A stretch of DNA of 29,667 nt from positions 148,129 to 177,795 of the forward strand of contig DEXR01000050.1 in assembly GCA_002364245.1 (NCBI GenBank). The letters run 5' to 3'. Below are positions 1 to 8,705 of this stretch, piece by piece. A program made the position numbers and the translations under genes. Within the stretch, counting starts at the first letter, position 1. Each line of letters begins with the position of its first letter. Source of the DNA: Flavobacteriaceae bacterium UBA3179. Its GTDB lineage: Bacteria > Bacteroidota > Bacteroidia > Flavobacteriales > Flavobacteriaceae. A model generated the notes under the pieces. The model had not been told where the DNA came from. It made no database searches and saw only the letters and a list, made by a program, of their open reading frames with translations.

Positions 1-382
1 CGCAGATGGGAAATCTTCTTCTTTTGGCTGTTAAAAATTTTTCAGCAGCATCAAACAGGTTCATGTCACCGTCAATGGTATCAACTTCTTTAATCATATG
101 GTCTTCAACCTTAATATCTTCCATTGGGTGGTTGTAATAACGGCTATTGCTTATTTCTTTAATACAATCACCTTCACTTATTATACCCACCAATTCGTGA
201 TTGTCATTTACCACAGGGCCACCAGAAATTTTCTTTTTAATGAGCGTGTTCATTACCTCCAATACCGTTTGTTCCGGTTTAAAGGTTATAAGGTTTCTAC
301 TCATATAATCTGATACTTTTATATTTTCGGTAGAACCTTTTTTTGGTTTTGCTCGCTTTCCTATATAACTTTTAATTCCCAT
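1..382 (-). CDS. CBS-domain protein (partial, 3' end cut by window)
   Basis: Reading the minus strand from ATG at 382 gives at least 127 residues beginning MGIKSYIGKRAKPKKG and running off the left edge. Two CBS-like units are visible: residues about 22-65 (VSDYMSRNLITF, then GGPVVNDNHELVGIISEGD) and about 85 to the edge (VEDHMIKEVDTIDGD, then AAEKFLTAKRRRFPI). The DYMSRN/DHMIKE openings and the V-G-I-I-S-x-G-D strand are typical of paired CBS modules, which sense adenosine nucleotides in stand-alone regulators or as parts of enzymes and transporters. The basic N-terminal leader (KRAKPKKG) suggests a short cytoplasmic protein. It is divergent from the peptidase gene at 506 across a 123-bp gap. 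The ligand is not inferable from sequence. Confidence 0.85.
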   Translation of the reverse strand, partial: MGIKSYIGKRAKPKKGSTENIKVSDYMSRNLITFKPEQTVLEVMNTLIKKKISGGPVVNDNHELVGIISEGDCIKEISNSRYYNHPMEDIKVEDHMIKEVDTIDGDMNLFDAAEKFLTAKRRRFPIC

Positions 383-505
383 ATTCTTAGTTTTTTAGCT
401 TTCCTAAAGATAGTCATTTTTATAACATGCTCTTTTATGTTTTTTCTAGAAAAAAGGCAATCCCATTAAAAATTGTACTTTTAGAACACCAAAAAAAACA
501 ACTAA

Positions 506-2866
506 ATGAAACGAATAAGCACCGTTCTTTCCCTCTTGATCATCTTAGGATTGATCTACTATTCTTTTTATAGCTTGATGCCCAGAAAAGGCACTTCAAA
601 AAATATTGCAAAAACCGAATTTTCAACCGAACGCGCACTTGAAAAACTTCAGAATATAGCTCAAAAACCACATTATCACGGTTCGCGAGAACACGGAAAT
701 GTTAAAAATTATCTAACTGCTGAGTTAGAAAAGTTAGGGTTACAAACACAGACCCAAGAGGGATTTGTTTATAGTACACAAAGTAGAACCATGAACCGTC
801 CTATAAATATTGTAGCTAGTATGGAAGGAACTGGAAGTGGCAAAGCTCTTTTATTGCTTTCGCACTACGATAGTGCGTTGGTTCCATCACCTGGAGCTAG
901 CGATGCCGGTAGTGGTATTGTAACAATTTTAGAAACGCTACGTGCTTATAAAGCTAGTGAGAAAAAGCCTAAAAATGATATCATTATACTCTTTACCGAT
1001 GCTGAAGAAATTGGCCTGGATGGCGCCAAGCTTTTTGTAAATGAACATCCTTGGGCAGATGATGTAGGACTCGTACTCAATTTTGAAGCCCGCGGAAGTG
1101 GTGGTCCCAGCAATATGATTTTGGAAACCAACGGTGGAAACGAAAAATTAGTTAAAGCTTTTATTGAAGCAAACCCTGACTACCCTGTTGCTTCATCTTT
1201 AATGTACAGCGTTTATAAAATGTTGCCAAATGATACGGATTCTACCATATTTAGAGAAGACGGCGATATTCCCAGTTATTTTTTCGCTTTTATAGACGAT
1301 CATTTTGACTATCATACTGCCAACGATACCATTGAAAACCTAGATATAGAAACATTACAGCATCAAGGAAGTTATCTCTTACCGTTACTGCACTATTTTG
1401 CCGATGCCGATTTAACGAACTTAAAATCTGATGAAGAATATGTGTACGTAAACTTTCCTTTTTTAAAAATGATCTCATTTCCATTCTTGTGGATCTTACC
1501 TTTATTGTTGGTCGCCACTGTCTTATTTGGAATTCTTATTTTCTACGGTTTCAAAAAAGAAAAGATAACAGGTAAAGGAATTGCCAAAGGTTTCGTCCCA
1601 TTTTTATTGTCATTGGTTATTTGTGGGGTTATCGGTTTTTTTGGATGGAAATTGCTGCTTGCCATCTACCCACAATACAACGAAGTACAACACGGATTTA
1701 AATATAATGGACACGCTTATGTGGCATTTTTCGTGTTTCTTACTCTTTCCATTACGTTCTATTTTTACAGGCGATTTGCAAACAGACAGCAAGTGGCCTC
1801 AATTTATGTGGCACCACTTATTTTTTGGATTCTTGTAAATGTAGCTGTATTTGTAATTTTAAAAGGTGCCGCCTATTTTATAATACCTGTTTTCTTTGGA
1901 TTAGTATCATTTTGGGTGCTTATAAAACAAAAGAAACCCAATTTAATATTGATGGCTTTATTGGCTGCACCCGCCCTGTTTTTCTTTTCACCACTTATTC
2001 AGTTTTTTCCAGTTGGTTTGGGGTCAGAAATGGTCGTGATAAGTTGTGTGTTTACTGTTTTGTTATTTGGTTTATTGTTACCTGTATTTGGTTTTTATAG
2101 TTGGAAAAAAATGCTTTCTATTCTTTGCTTTCTGTTTGCATTTGGATTTTTCATCAAAGCACATTTAACGAGTAATTTTTCTGAAACCCGCCAAAAACCC
2201 AACAGTTTAGTCTTTTATCAAGATGCCGATACTGAAAAGTCGTATTGGCTTACCTACGATAACATTTTAGATGATTGGTCCAGAGGGTATTTAGGAGAAA
2301 ACCCTACTGAAGTCCCTTCAGAAATATTAAGTGCCTCGGGCAGTAAATACAGTACCGGATATACATATGCTGCAAAAGCACCTAAAAAAAATATCGCCCC
2401 TTTTGAAATTATTCTGAAGAAAGACACAATTATAAATAACCTAAAAAAAATAACGTTTACCATTGCCCCAAAGCGAAACATCAACCAATTAAATTTGTAC
2501 GCAAATACAGAAGCTACATTTAACTCACTTTCGTTTAATGGTCAAGAAGCTTTGAAGGACAGCACGGGTTTAGTGTACGGACATAGAACTAATGAGCTGT
2601 TGCTTCGGTATTGGGTGAACAACAATGACTCGCTAGAGGTTTCATATACAACCGAAATGAAGGATGCAATATCATTTACAGCTTTAGAATTTTCGTATGA
2701 TTTAATGGAAAATGAAAAATTCAGTATTAGTAAACGTCCCAAAGACATGATGCCAAAACCTTTTGTAGTTACCGATGCAGTAGCGATAAAACACAGTTTC
2801 ATTCCTGAAAATCTACCCAAAAAAGAACAAGATTCAATACAAACCTTACCTGAAAAAGTACAATAA
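506..2866 (+). CDS. Membrane-anchored M28-family zinc exopeptidase
   Basis: A 786-aa protein with an N-terminal membrane anchor (residues about 5-25), a peptidase domain (about 40-310), a bundle of hydrophobic segments (about 325-590) and a soluble C-terminal domain (about 600-786). Candidate di-zinc M28 residues are visible: H120 (SHYDS), D133 (ASDAGSG), the acidic pair E167-E168 (DAEEIGLDGA), E194 (NFEARG) and H270 (DYHTANDT). Family members release N-terminal amino acids, with the catalytic domain outside the cytoplasmic membrane. The multi-TM architecture resembles eukaryotic Fxna/ERMP1-type M28 enzymes and their Bacteroidota relatives. The next gene follows 3 bp after the stop, suggesting cotranscription. 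Substrate unknown. Confidence 0.9.
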   Translation: MKRISTVLSLLIILGLIYYSFYSLMPRKGTSKNIAKTEFSTERALEKLQNIAQKPHYHGSREHGNVKNYLTAELEKLGLQTQTQEGFVYSTQSRTMNRPINIVASMEGTGSGKALLLLSHYDSALVPSPGASDAGSGIVTILETLRAYKASEKKPKNDIIILFTDAEEIGLDGAKLFVNEHPWADDVGLVLNFEARGSGGPSNMILETNGGNEKLVKAFIEANPDYPVASSLMYSVYKMLPNDTDSTIFREDGDIPSYFFAFIDDHFDYHTANDTIENLDIETLQHQGSYLLPLLHYFADADLTNLKSDEEYVYVNFPFLKMISFPFLWILPLLLVATVLFGILIFYGFKKEKITGKGIAKGFVPFLLSLVICGVIGFFGWKLLLAIYPQYNEVQHGFKYNGHAYVAFFVFLTLSITFYFYRRFANRQQVASIYVAPLIFWILVNVAVFVILKGAAYFIIPVFFGLVSFWVLIKQKKPNLILMALLAAPALFFFSPLIQFFPVGLGSEMVVISCVFTVLLFGLLLPVFGFYSWKKMLSILCFLFAFGFFIKAHLTSNFSETRQKPNSLVFYQDADTEKSYWLTYDNILDDWSRGYLGENPTEVPSEILSASGSKYSTGYTYAAKAPKKNIAPFEIILKKDTIINNLKKITFTIAPKRNINQLNLYANTEATFNSLSFNGQEALKDSTGLVYGHRTNELLLRYWVNNNDSLEVSYTTEMKDAISFTALEFSYDLMENEKFSISKRPKDMMPKPFVVTDAVAIKHSFIPENLPKKEQDSIQTLPEKVQ

Positions 2867-2869
2867 TAT

Positions 2870-3676
2870 ATGATTGAAACAATAGCAATTGCAGGCTTAG
2901 GTTGGTTAGGTTACCCTTTTTCCAGACATCTACAAAGCTTAGGATTTCAAGTTAAAGGTTCTGTTACGAGCATTGAAAAAGCAGGAACTATGCAACGTAA
3001 TGGAATACAAGCTTTTCCTGTTGAAATTTCAGAAAATGGAGTATCTGGTGAAATTGATGCACTTTTAAAAGATGTAAATTGTTTAGTTATTATGATTCCA
3101 CCAGGTTTACGAAAAAATACGGGTGCAGATCACGTTGCTAAAATGACTCATTTTTTGGCCGAAATAGAAAAGAATTCGGTGCCAAAAGTAATTTTAGTAA
3201 GCAGTACTTCTGTTTATAGTGATAAACAAGGTACAGTAAATGAGAAAGATATTCCTATTGCCGAAAATGATGCTGCTAGACAGTTAATTGAAGTAGAAAA
3301 ACTATTTTTTACTTCTGAAACATTACAAACCACAATCGTTCGCTTTGGAGGCTTAGTAGGTGGAAAACGGCAACCCGTACGTTATCTAGCTGGTAGAAAA
3401 GGATTAAACAATGGTAATGCACCTGTTAATCTCATCCACAGAGAAGATTGTATCGGGATTCTTTCAGAAATTATAAAACAAGATGCGTTTGGGCATATTT
3501 TTAATGCTGTGCCGCCTTTTCATCCTACAAAAAAGGACTATTATACCCAAAAAGCAAAAGAGTTAAACTTAGAGCCACCATCTTATTCTGAAGAAAAAGA
3601 AAACACCGTTTATAAAAAAGTAACCTCAACTAATATTTCAAAAGTATTAGGGTATACTTTTAAACAGCAACCTTAA
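2870..3676 (+). CDS. NAD(P)-dependent epimerase/dehydratase-like protein (YeeZ type)
   Basis: A 268-aa Rossmann-fold protein. The dinucleotide-binding start is seen at residues 5-30 (IAIAGLGWLGYPFSRHL), followed by a KGSVTS stretch at the usual cofactor-selecting position. VILVSSTSVYSD near residue 110 is the SDR-type strand with Ser/Thr and Tyr, and RFGGLVGG with HREDCIG is typical of the extended-SDR/YeeZ group. The usual YxxxK catalytic pair is not obvious, so activity as a classical epimerase is uncertain. It starts 3 bp after the peptidase stop codon. Substrate not inferable. Confidence 0.8.
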   Translation: MIETIAIAGLGWLGYPFSRHLQSLGFQVKGSVTSIEKAGTMQRNGIQAFPVEISENGVSGEIDALLKDVNCLVIMIPPGLRKNTGADHVAKMTHFLAEIEKNSVPKVILVSSTSVYSDKQGTVNEKDIPIAENDAARQLIEVEKLFFTSETLQTTIVRFGGLVGGKRQPVRYLAGRKGLNNGNAPVNLIHREDCIGILSEIIKQDAFGHIFNAVPPFHPTKKDYYTQKAKELNLEPPSYSEEKENTVYKKVTSTNISKVLGYTFKQQP

Positions 3677-3750
3677 CAATTTTGTAATTTTTTGAATGTT
3701 AAGCCAATATGTTTTTTCACTATCTTTAAATAAACAAAAAACTTACCATT

Positions 3751-4110
3751 ATGAACACAAAAGAAATTGCAGAAAACCTAGTAAATTGGTGTAATAGCGA
3801 TCAAGAAGAACGCTGTTATCAAGAATTGTACAGTCCAAATATTGTAAGTATTGAACCTACTGGTGATAACCCTGTAACTAATGGAATGGATGAAGTTGCT
3901 AAAAAAGGAGAATGGTGGCAAGAAAATTTCGAAGTACACAGCCGCCATACTAGCGAACCCATTGTAGCAGACAACTGGTTTAGTGTCCGTCACGAAATGG
4001 ACACCACCCATAAACCGAGTGGACAGCGCAGCCAAATGTCAGAAATTGGTGTTTACGAAGTTAAAGATGGGAAAATTGTGAAAGAGCAGTTTTTTTACGA
4101 TCAAGAGTAA
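3751..4110 (+). CDS. SnoaL/NTF2-like domain protein
   Basis: A 119-aa single-domain protein with the look of small SnoaL-like (NTF2 fold) polypeptides: an N-terminal helix pair (MNTKEIAENLVNWCN), EELYSPNIVSIEPTG-like cone-opening segments, a central WWQENFEVHSR and the terminal strands IGVYEVKDGKIVKEQFFYD, which is the characteristic C-terminal hairpin of the family. Such proteins are isomerases/cyclases or simply ligand-binding modules, so no reaction can be assigned. It lies 74 bp after the upstream stop and is followed by a strong inverted repeat. Confidence 0.75.
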   Translation: MNTKEIAENLVNWCNSDQEERCYQELYSPNIVSIEPTGDNPVTNGMDEVAKKGEWWQENFEVHSRHTSEPIVADNWFSVRHEMDTTHKPSGQRSQMSEIGVYEVKDGKIVKEQFFYDQE

Positions 4111-4113
4111 CTT

Positions 4114-4166
4114 CTAAAGATTTCAGTACAATCCTAAATATCATTGAATTGTACTGAAATCTTTAG
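4114..4166. terminator. Bidirectional terminator-like perfect 19-bp inverted repeat
   Basis: The arms 4114-4132 and 4148-4166 are perfectly complementary over 19 bp, with a 15-nt loop. The element sits between the convergent stops of the SnoaL-like gene (4110) and the thioesterase (4172). Each side is followed by short T-rich sequence. Position and symmetry fit a transcription terminator for both converging units. Confidence 0.8.
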
Positions 4167-4171
4167 TTATT

Positions 4172-4651
4172 TTATTCCTCTAAGTCTTCTGGAAATTGCC
4201 CGTGCATACGTGTATCCTCTTTAGTCAAGATTTTAAAGTCATCGGTTTTATCTATTCCATCTAAGAAACTGTAAAACTCTTCAGGTAACGGGACCAGTTT
4301 TCGTTCTCTAAGATCGATCCAAGCACCTAACATTTCGCAGCGACCTAAGTTTCGTCCTTTATGATCATAAAAATTGTGTCGGAACTCGAAAAAAGTTCCT
4401 TTTTCCGAAAGACCTTTTAATTGCAGGGAAACACGTAACGGTTTGCCTGGAAATGCTTCCTTAAAATAATACATCCGTTCGTATAATGCGACCGGACCAA
4501 GGTTCATTTCGGCTAAATGTTGTTGCCCAAACCCTTTTGAACCAAAATAACTCATTCGAGTGTGGCTCATAAAGTCTATATAGGCACTATTGCGTAAATG
4601 ACGGTTGGCGTCCACGTCGGACCATCGAATTTCAAATTCTTTTATGTACAT
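4172..4651 (-). CDS. Acyl-CoA thioesterase, 4HBT hotdog family
   Basis: A 159-aa single hotdog domain. The N-terminus (IRWSDVDANRHLRNSAYIDF) is the 4-hydroxybenzoyl-CoA thioesterase/YbgC signature, with the catalytic-type Asp in SDVDANRHLRN and then the long hotdog helix (SAYIDFMSHTRMSYF). Such enzymes hydrolyse acyl-CoA or acyl-ACP thioesters in the cytoplasm. It overlaps the upstream hydrolase gene by 10 nt (4642-4651), so the two are translationally coupled in a TetR-controlled minus-strand operon, consistent with a role in fatty acyl or aromatic acyl-CoA turnover. The exact acyl substrate cannot be read from sequence. Confidence 0.85.
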   Translation of the reverse strand: MYIKEFEIRWSDVDANRHLRNSAYIDFMSHTRMSYFGSKGFGQQHLAEMNLGPVALYERMYYFKEAFPGKPLRVSLQLKGLSEKGTFFEFRHNFYDHKGRNLGRCEMLGAWIDLRERKLVPLPEEFYSFLDGIDKTDDFKILTKEDTRMHGQFPEDLEE

Positions 4652-5505
4652 AGTTCTTCTTTATTTTTATGTGTATTTGTAATATGGTTTATAATGGTTA
4701 CAACTGTTTCTGTTTTGGTAAGATTATGATCTTGACCTGTTGTAAACCACGCTTTAATATTGTTTGTGCTGTTTTCAGCAGCTTTTTTTATTTCTGAAAC
4801 CGGCGTAACGGCATCAGATTCTTCATGAACGATAAAAACAGGTTCTTCCACTTGTTTAAAAAAATTACCTAAATTCAGATTTGAAGCTGGAATTTTCAAC
4901 ACCGAATCTACTTTGATTCCCAAATTATCAATGGTTCTGTTTGAAAGTTGAAGTGTATCCTTAAAAAATCCGAAAATAGCATCCATCCCAGACGGAGCTC
5001 CCATAATTACGTAATCTTTAACGGGAATTTCTTTATTTGCTAAAAAAGTATAAGCCCCTACCAAACTTCCTAACGAATGACATATTAAATGATCCACTCC
5101 GCCAATTTTAAGAATAATATCTTCGGTGGCTTTACGGTACATTTCAATATTCATCACTTTCCCCTTGGAAAGACCGTGTGCTGGTGCATCTAATGAGTAG
5201 ATTGAATATTCTGAAGTATCTAATTTATCTATATAAGGCTGCCATCTTTTTGAGTGGCTCATCCAACCGTGTAAAAAAAGTATTTTTTTGGACCCATCAC
5301 CCCATTTATGCACCGCAATTGAAGCTTGAGGCACTTCAATGTAAGATGTTTCAGCAGTACTAAAAAAATCGTAACCTTCTTTTGAAATAGGTACAGGCTG
5401 CACTTTGCACAACAATTTAAATGCCTGCTCCCTATTCAGTTTAGGGAATAAAGGTGCTGTTACGTTTAAGTATTTTCCTGTTAATTTGGTAAGTAACTTT
5501 TTCAT
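4642..5505 (-). CDS. Alpha/beta hydrolase
   Basis: A 287-aa alpha/beta-hydrolase. Visible motifs are the oxyanion loop HGWMSHSKRW (about residue 78), the nucleophile elbow CHSLGS (about residue 143; Cys replaces the usual Gly before His-Ser), the acidic-residue region EESDAVTPVSE near residue 230 and the catalytic His in TGQDHNLTK near residue 260. Probably a cytoplasmic esterase or thioesterase-like enzyme. It begins 9 bp after the TetR gene stop and overlaps the thioesterase by 10 nt, so the three genes form one operon that the TetR protein probably controls. Confidence 0.85.
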   Translation of the reverse strand: MKKLLTKLTGKYLNVTAPLFPKLNREQAFKLLCKVQPVPISKEGYDFFSTAETSYIEVPQASIAVHKWGDGSKKILFLHGWMSHSKRWQPYIDKLDTSEYSIYSLDAPAHGLSKGKVMNIEMYRKATEDIILKIGGVDHLICHSLGSLVGAYTFLANKEIPVKDYVIMGAPSGMDAIFGFFKDTLQLSNRTIDNLGIKVDSVLKIPASNLNLGNFFKQVEEPVFIVHEESDAVTPVSEIKKAAENSTNNIKAWFTTGQDHNLTKTETVVTIINHITNTHKNKEELCT

Positions 5506-5514
5506 AGGGAGCTT

Positions 5515-6105
5515 TTAGATTGAAATTTCAGCTACTATATTTCGCAAATGAGCAATGGTATATGTAATTGCTTTTTTATCTCGTTGTAAACGGCTCATCA
5601 TTATCCCACCTTCTAGTGTAGCAATAAATATGGTGCTATAAAAATCTACATCTGTATCAGATTTCACTTGGTTATTCTTAATGCCGTTCTTGATTAACGT
5701 AGACACCGCATCTTTAAATTGTTGTAACATAGCGCAGGCTTGTTCGCGTAAAACTGGATTTGCATCGTCTGCTTCTACAGCTGCATTCATTACGGGGCAA
5801 CCGCCTTCATATAAAGGTGTATTCATATAATTTTCAAAAAAAGAAAAGATCGCTTCGATTTTAGTTCTGAAATTCTTGGCCTCTTTAATAGTAGTCCCTA
5901 TCTCACGAAACATGACTTTAGACAATCGTTGCAATGCATGCTTTTCTAGATCGCCTTTGTTCTCAAAATGCCTGTAAATTGCTCCTTTGGTTAAGCCTGT
6001 CGCTTTGGTAATATCACTAATGGAAGTCGCCTTGTAACCCTGTGTATTAAACAAGTTTGCACTTTCATTAATGATCGTGTTTTTTGTTGCCTGCGCATTT
6101 CTCAT
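5515..6105 (-). CDS. TetR/AcrR-family transcriptional regulator
   Basis: A 196-aa regulator. Residues about 8-55 form the TetR helix-turn-helix (ESANLFNTQGYKATSISD, then TGLTKGAIYRHFENKGDLEKH). The remaining helical part would form the ligand-binding/dimer domain, including PLYEGGCPVMNAAVEADD, common in the TetR_C/YcdC-like group. It is first in a minus-strand operon with the hydrolase and thioesterase. A perfect palindrome overlapping its promoter (6112-6131) supports autorepression, probably relieved by a small ligand such as an acyl compound (inference). The start codon coincides with the expected transcription start, so the mRNA may be leaderless. Confidence 0.9.
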   Translation of the reverse strand: MRNAQATKNTIINESANLFNTQGYKATSISDITKATGLTKGAIYRHFENKGDLEKHALQRLSKVMFREIGTTIKEAKNFRTKIEAIFSFFENYMNTPLYEGGCPVMNAAVEADDANPVLREQACAMLQQFKDAVSTLIKNGIKNNQVKSDTDVDFYSTIFIATLEGGIMMSRLQRDKKAITYTIAHLRNIVAEISI

Positions 6106-6109
6106 ATCA

Positions 6110-6140
6110 CAAAGATACCGATTGGTATCTTAAATACAAA
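6110..6140 (-). promoter_or_regulatory. Promoter of the TetR operon (minus strand)
   Basis: On the minus strand a perfect Bacteroidota -7 box, TATCTTTG, lies at 6117-6110 and a -33 TTTG at 6140-6137, separated by 19 bp. Transcription should start at about 6105, the first base of the TetR start codon. Confidence 0.65.
6112..6131. promoter_or_regulatory. Palindromic TetR operator
   Basis: AAGATACC-GATT-GGTATCTT is a perfect 8-bp inverted repeat with a 4-bp centre. Its length and GATACCGAT-like core are typical of TetR/AcrR operators. It occupies the space between the -33 and -7 elements of the minus-strand promoter, so binding would block RNA polymerase. It is 47 bp from the plus-strand box of the divergent yheT-like gene, which may also be affected. 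Confidence 0.75.
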
Positions 6141-6177
6141 AAAGCACACATACATTAACTACAAATTAAGAATTGGG

Positions 6178-6185
6178 TACTTTTG
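6178..6185 (+). promoter_or_regulatory. -7 box for the YheT-like gene
   Basis: TACTTTTG matches TAnnTTTG and lies 20 bp before the preferred ATG at 6206. No convincing -33 TTTG is seen at the expected spacing. Its position makes the longer reading start (6173) unlikely because transcription would begin after it. Confidence 0.5.
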
Positions 6186-6205
6186 TAATTAAAACGAGCC
6201 TATTT

Positions 6206-7168
6206 ATGCCACTAATTGAATCTACTTATTCCCCTAGCGGTATTTTTAAAAACGAGCATGTTGCTACAATTTATTCGGCTAAGTTGCGCCCTGTTCCTAA
6301 AATAAAGCAGCATCGTGAACGCTTAGATCTTGAAGATGGTGATTTTTTAGATATTGATTTTTCCTTTGCAAAAAATAAAGCTTCAAAAGTGGCAATTATT
6401 CTGCACGGGTTAGAAGGAAATGCACAGCGCCGTTACATAAAAGGGCAAGCAAAAAGTTTAACCAAAGAAGGCTGGGATGCCGTAGCTGTTAATTTTAGGG
6501 GGTGTAGTGGCGAACCAAACAAGTTGTTTTCTTCATACAATGCCGGAAAAACAGAAGATTTACAAGCCGTTGTGGATTTTCTTCTGAAGAAAGAAACGTA
6601 CAATACCATGTCATTAATTGGTTTCAGTTTAGGGGGAAATTTAATGCTGAAATATTTAGGTGAACGAAACACACTTCCTAAGGAAATAGAAAGAGCCGTT
6701 GCCATTTCAACACCTTTAAATTTAAAGGGAACATTAGAATCGCTTTCAAATTTTGATAACTGGGTGTATCGAACTTCCTTTTTACACAACCTTCGAAAGA
6801 AATTAAAAATCAAAGTGCAACAATTCCCTGAAAAAATGAGCGCTTCAGATTTAAAGCAGGTAAAATCTTTACTGGATTTTGACAATTTATACACTGCCCC
6901 ATCACACGGTTTTAAAGATGCTTACGATTATTACAAGCAAAATAGTAGTGGTCAATTTTTACCCAATATTAGTATTCCGGTATTGATTTTAAATGCTAAA
7001 AACGATTCATTTTTAACCGAAGAAAGCTATCCCTATTCATTTGCAGAAAATTCTGAAAATATTTATTTAGAAACCCCTGAGTATGGTGGTCATGTGGGTT
7101 TCCATCAAACAAATGCAACATATTACAGCGAAAAAAAAGCGACTTCTTTTCTAAATAGCGATAAGTAA
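6206..7168 (+). CDS. YheT-type alpha/beta hydrolase
   Basis: A 320-aa hydrolase of the YheT/ABHD1-3 group. The N-terminus PLIESTYSPSGIFKNEHVAT and the IYSAKLRP stretch are typical. Motifs seen are HGLEGNAQRRYIKG (oxyanion), GFSLGGNLMLKYLG (nucleophile Ser), NAKNDSFL (Asp) and YGGHVGF (His). Family members are membrane-associated or cytosolic esterases of poorly known substrate. An in-frame ATG at 6173 would give 11 extra residues, but the -7 box at 6178 and family length favour 6206. Divergent from the TetR operon. Confidence 0.85.
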   Translation: MPLIESTYSPSGIFKNEHVATIYSAKLRPVPKIKQHRERLDLEDGDFLDIDFSFAKNKASKVAIILHGLEGNAQRRYIKGQAKSLTKEGWDAVAVNFRGCSGEPNKLFSSYNAGKTEDLQAVVDFLLKKETYNTMSLIGFSLGGNLMLKYLGERNTLPKEIERAVAISTPLNLKGTLESLSNFDNWVYRTSFLHNLRKKLKIKVQQFPEKMSASDLKQVKSLLDFDNLYTAPSHGFKDAYDYYKQNSSGQFLPNISIPVLILNAKNDSFLTEESYPYSFAENSENIYLETPEYGGHVGFHQTNATYYSEKKATSFLNSDK

Positions 7169-7221
7169 TATAAAAATGAGTCAGCAGGCTTTAATTGCTA
7201 AGCTACTATATTCTAATTTAC

Positions 7222-7229
7222 TACCTTTG
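7222..7229 (+). promoter_or_regulatory. -7 box of the yicC-gmk-nadD operon
   Basis: TACCTTTG matches TAnnTTTG 20 bp upstream of the yicC ATG at 7249. A TTG at 7195-7197 could be the -33 element, although the 24-bp gap is somewhat long. Confidence 0.5.
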
Positions 7230-7248
7230 CAACCATTAAATTGAAAAT

Positions 7249-8106
7249 ATGATTCAGTCGATGACCGGTTATGGCAAAAGCTTGGTGCAATTGCCTTCCA
7301 AAAAAATTACGGTTGAAATAAAATCGTTAAACAGTAAAAACCTTGACGTAAATGCGAGGGTTCCTTCAGCTTATCGTGAAAAGGAATTAGATATTCGTAA
7401 ACGTATTTCGAAATCTCTTTCTCGTGGAAAAGTAGATTTCAACCTTTATGTTGAGCAAACTGGTGAGGAAACCTCTACCGTCATCAACGAAGCAGCTGTT
7501 AAACAATACATGAAGCAATTGGCTCATATCACCGATGGCAATCCGGTAGAACTGATGAAAATGGCGGTTCGTTTTCCCGACGCGTTACAAACAGAACGCG
7601 ACGAAATTGATGAAACGGAATACAACAAAATAATTGAAGCGGTTGACGAAGCATTACAGTCCATCAACCAATATCGTACCGATGAAGGAAAAGCATTGGA
7701 AGCCGATTTTCAGAAACGAATTACTAATATTTCTACTTTATTAGATGAAGTTATGAAGCTCGATCCACAACGCATGGACAATGTAAAGGAGCGATTGGCA
7801 AAAGCTGTAAGCGATTTAAAAGAAACGGTTGACGAAAATCGTTTTGAGCAAGAACTGGTCTATTACCTTGAAAAGTACGATATCACCGAAGAGCAAGTGC
7901 GTTTAAGCAACCACCTTTCTTATTTTTCTGAAACGTTACAAAGCAAAACCAGTAATGGTAAAAAGTTAGGATTTATCTCTCAAGAAATTGGCCGCGAAAT
8001 TAATACCATTGGTAGTAAGGCTAATTTTGCTCCTATGCAACAAGTCGTAGTTCAAATGAAAGATGAACTGGAAAAAATTAAAGAACAAGCTTTAAATGTA
8101 TTGTAA
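7249..8106 (+). CDS. yicC: YicC-family endoribonuclease
   Basis: A 285-aa protein with both diagnostic ends of the YicC family: the N-terminal MIQSMTGYGKS and the C-terminal LGFISQEIGREINTIGSKAN followed by a helical tail. Family length is about 290 aa, so it is complete. In other bacteria YicC is an endoribonuclease involved in small-RNA turnover and stress/stationary phase growth. Its stop and the gmk start share one base (TAATG), giving translational coupling, and yicC-gmk adjacency is widely conserved. Confidence 0.93.
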   Translation: MIQSMTGYGKSLVQLPSKKITVEIKSLNSKNLDVNARVPSAYREKELDIRKRISKSLSRGKVDFNLYVEQTGEETSTVINEAAVKQYMKQLAHITDGNPVELMKMAVRFPDALQTERDEIDETEYNKIIEAVDEALQSINQYRTDEGKALEADFQKRITNISTLLDEVMKLDPQRMDNVKERLAKAVSDLKETVDENRFEQELVYYLEKYDITEEQVRLSNHLSYFSETLQSKTSNGKKLGFISQEIGREINTIGSKANFAPMQQVVVQMKDELEKIKEQALNVL

Positions 8107-8705
8107 TGGAAGGAGGGAAATTATTTGTTTTTTCGGCACCGTCTGGAAGCGGTAAAACAACCATTGTTCAATATTTGCTTGCTCAAGAAGAATTAAATTT
8201 AGACTTCTCAATCTCATGTACTTCCAGAGAACCAAGAGGTGATGAGGAGCACGGTAAAGACTACTATTTTATCAGTTTAAAAGACTTTAAACAACACATT
8301 AAAAACGGTGATTTTTTAGAGTGGGAAGAAGTATATCGCGATAACTTCTACGGAACATTAAAGTCTGAAGTAGAACGCATTTGGGCACAAGGTAAAAACG
8401 TGATTTTTGATATAGACGTTGTTGGCGGACTGCGAATTAAAAAGAAATATCCTGAGAAAACTTTGGCTGTTTTTGTGAAGCCACCAAGTGTGGATGAACT
8501 AAAGCGAAGGCTTAAAAAACGAAAAACTGAAAGTGATGAGCGTATTAATATGCGTATTGCAAAAGCTTCAGTAGAACTAGCGACGGCTCCACAATTTGAC
8601 TATATTATTAAAAACAACGATTTAGATACCGCATTGAATGAAGCGAAAGAACTAGTGACAGGTTTCATAAAAAACGGTCATCCAGAAAAAGAAGAAGAAG
8701 AGTAA
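8106..8705 (+). CDS. gmk: Guanylate kinase
   Basis: A 199-aa P-loop kinase converting GMP and ATP to GDP and ADP in purine nucleotide synthesis. The P-loop is APSGSGKTT at residues 11-19. The GMP-binding segment SCTSREPRGDEEHGKDYYF (about 38-56) and DFLEWEEVYRDNFYGT are classic for Gmk, as are VIFDIDVVGG and the arginine-rich lid RRLKKRKTESDERINMR. Length matches the family. It overlaps yicC by one base and abuts nadD with no gap. Confidence 0.96.
   Translation: MEGGKLFVFSAPSGSGKTTIVQYLLAQEELNLDFSISCTSREPRGDEEHGKDYYFISLKDFKQHIKNGDFLEWEEVYRDNFYGTLKSEVERIWAQGKNVIFDIDVVGGLRIKKKYPEKTLAVFVKPPSVDELKRRLKKRKTESDERINMRIAKASVELATAPQFDYIIKNNDLDTALNEAKELVTGFIKNGHPEKEEEE

Noticed and set aside
6433..6894. 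153-aa minus-strand ORF
   Set aside because: Antisense to the YheT-like hydrolase, which has clear catalytic motifs.
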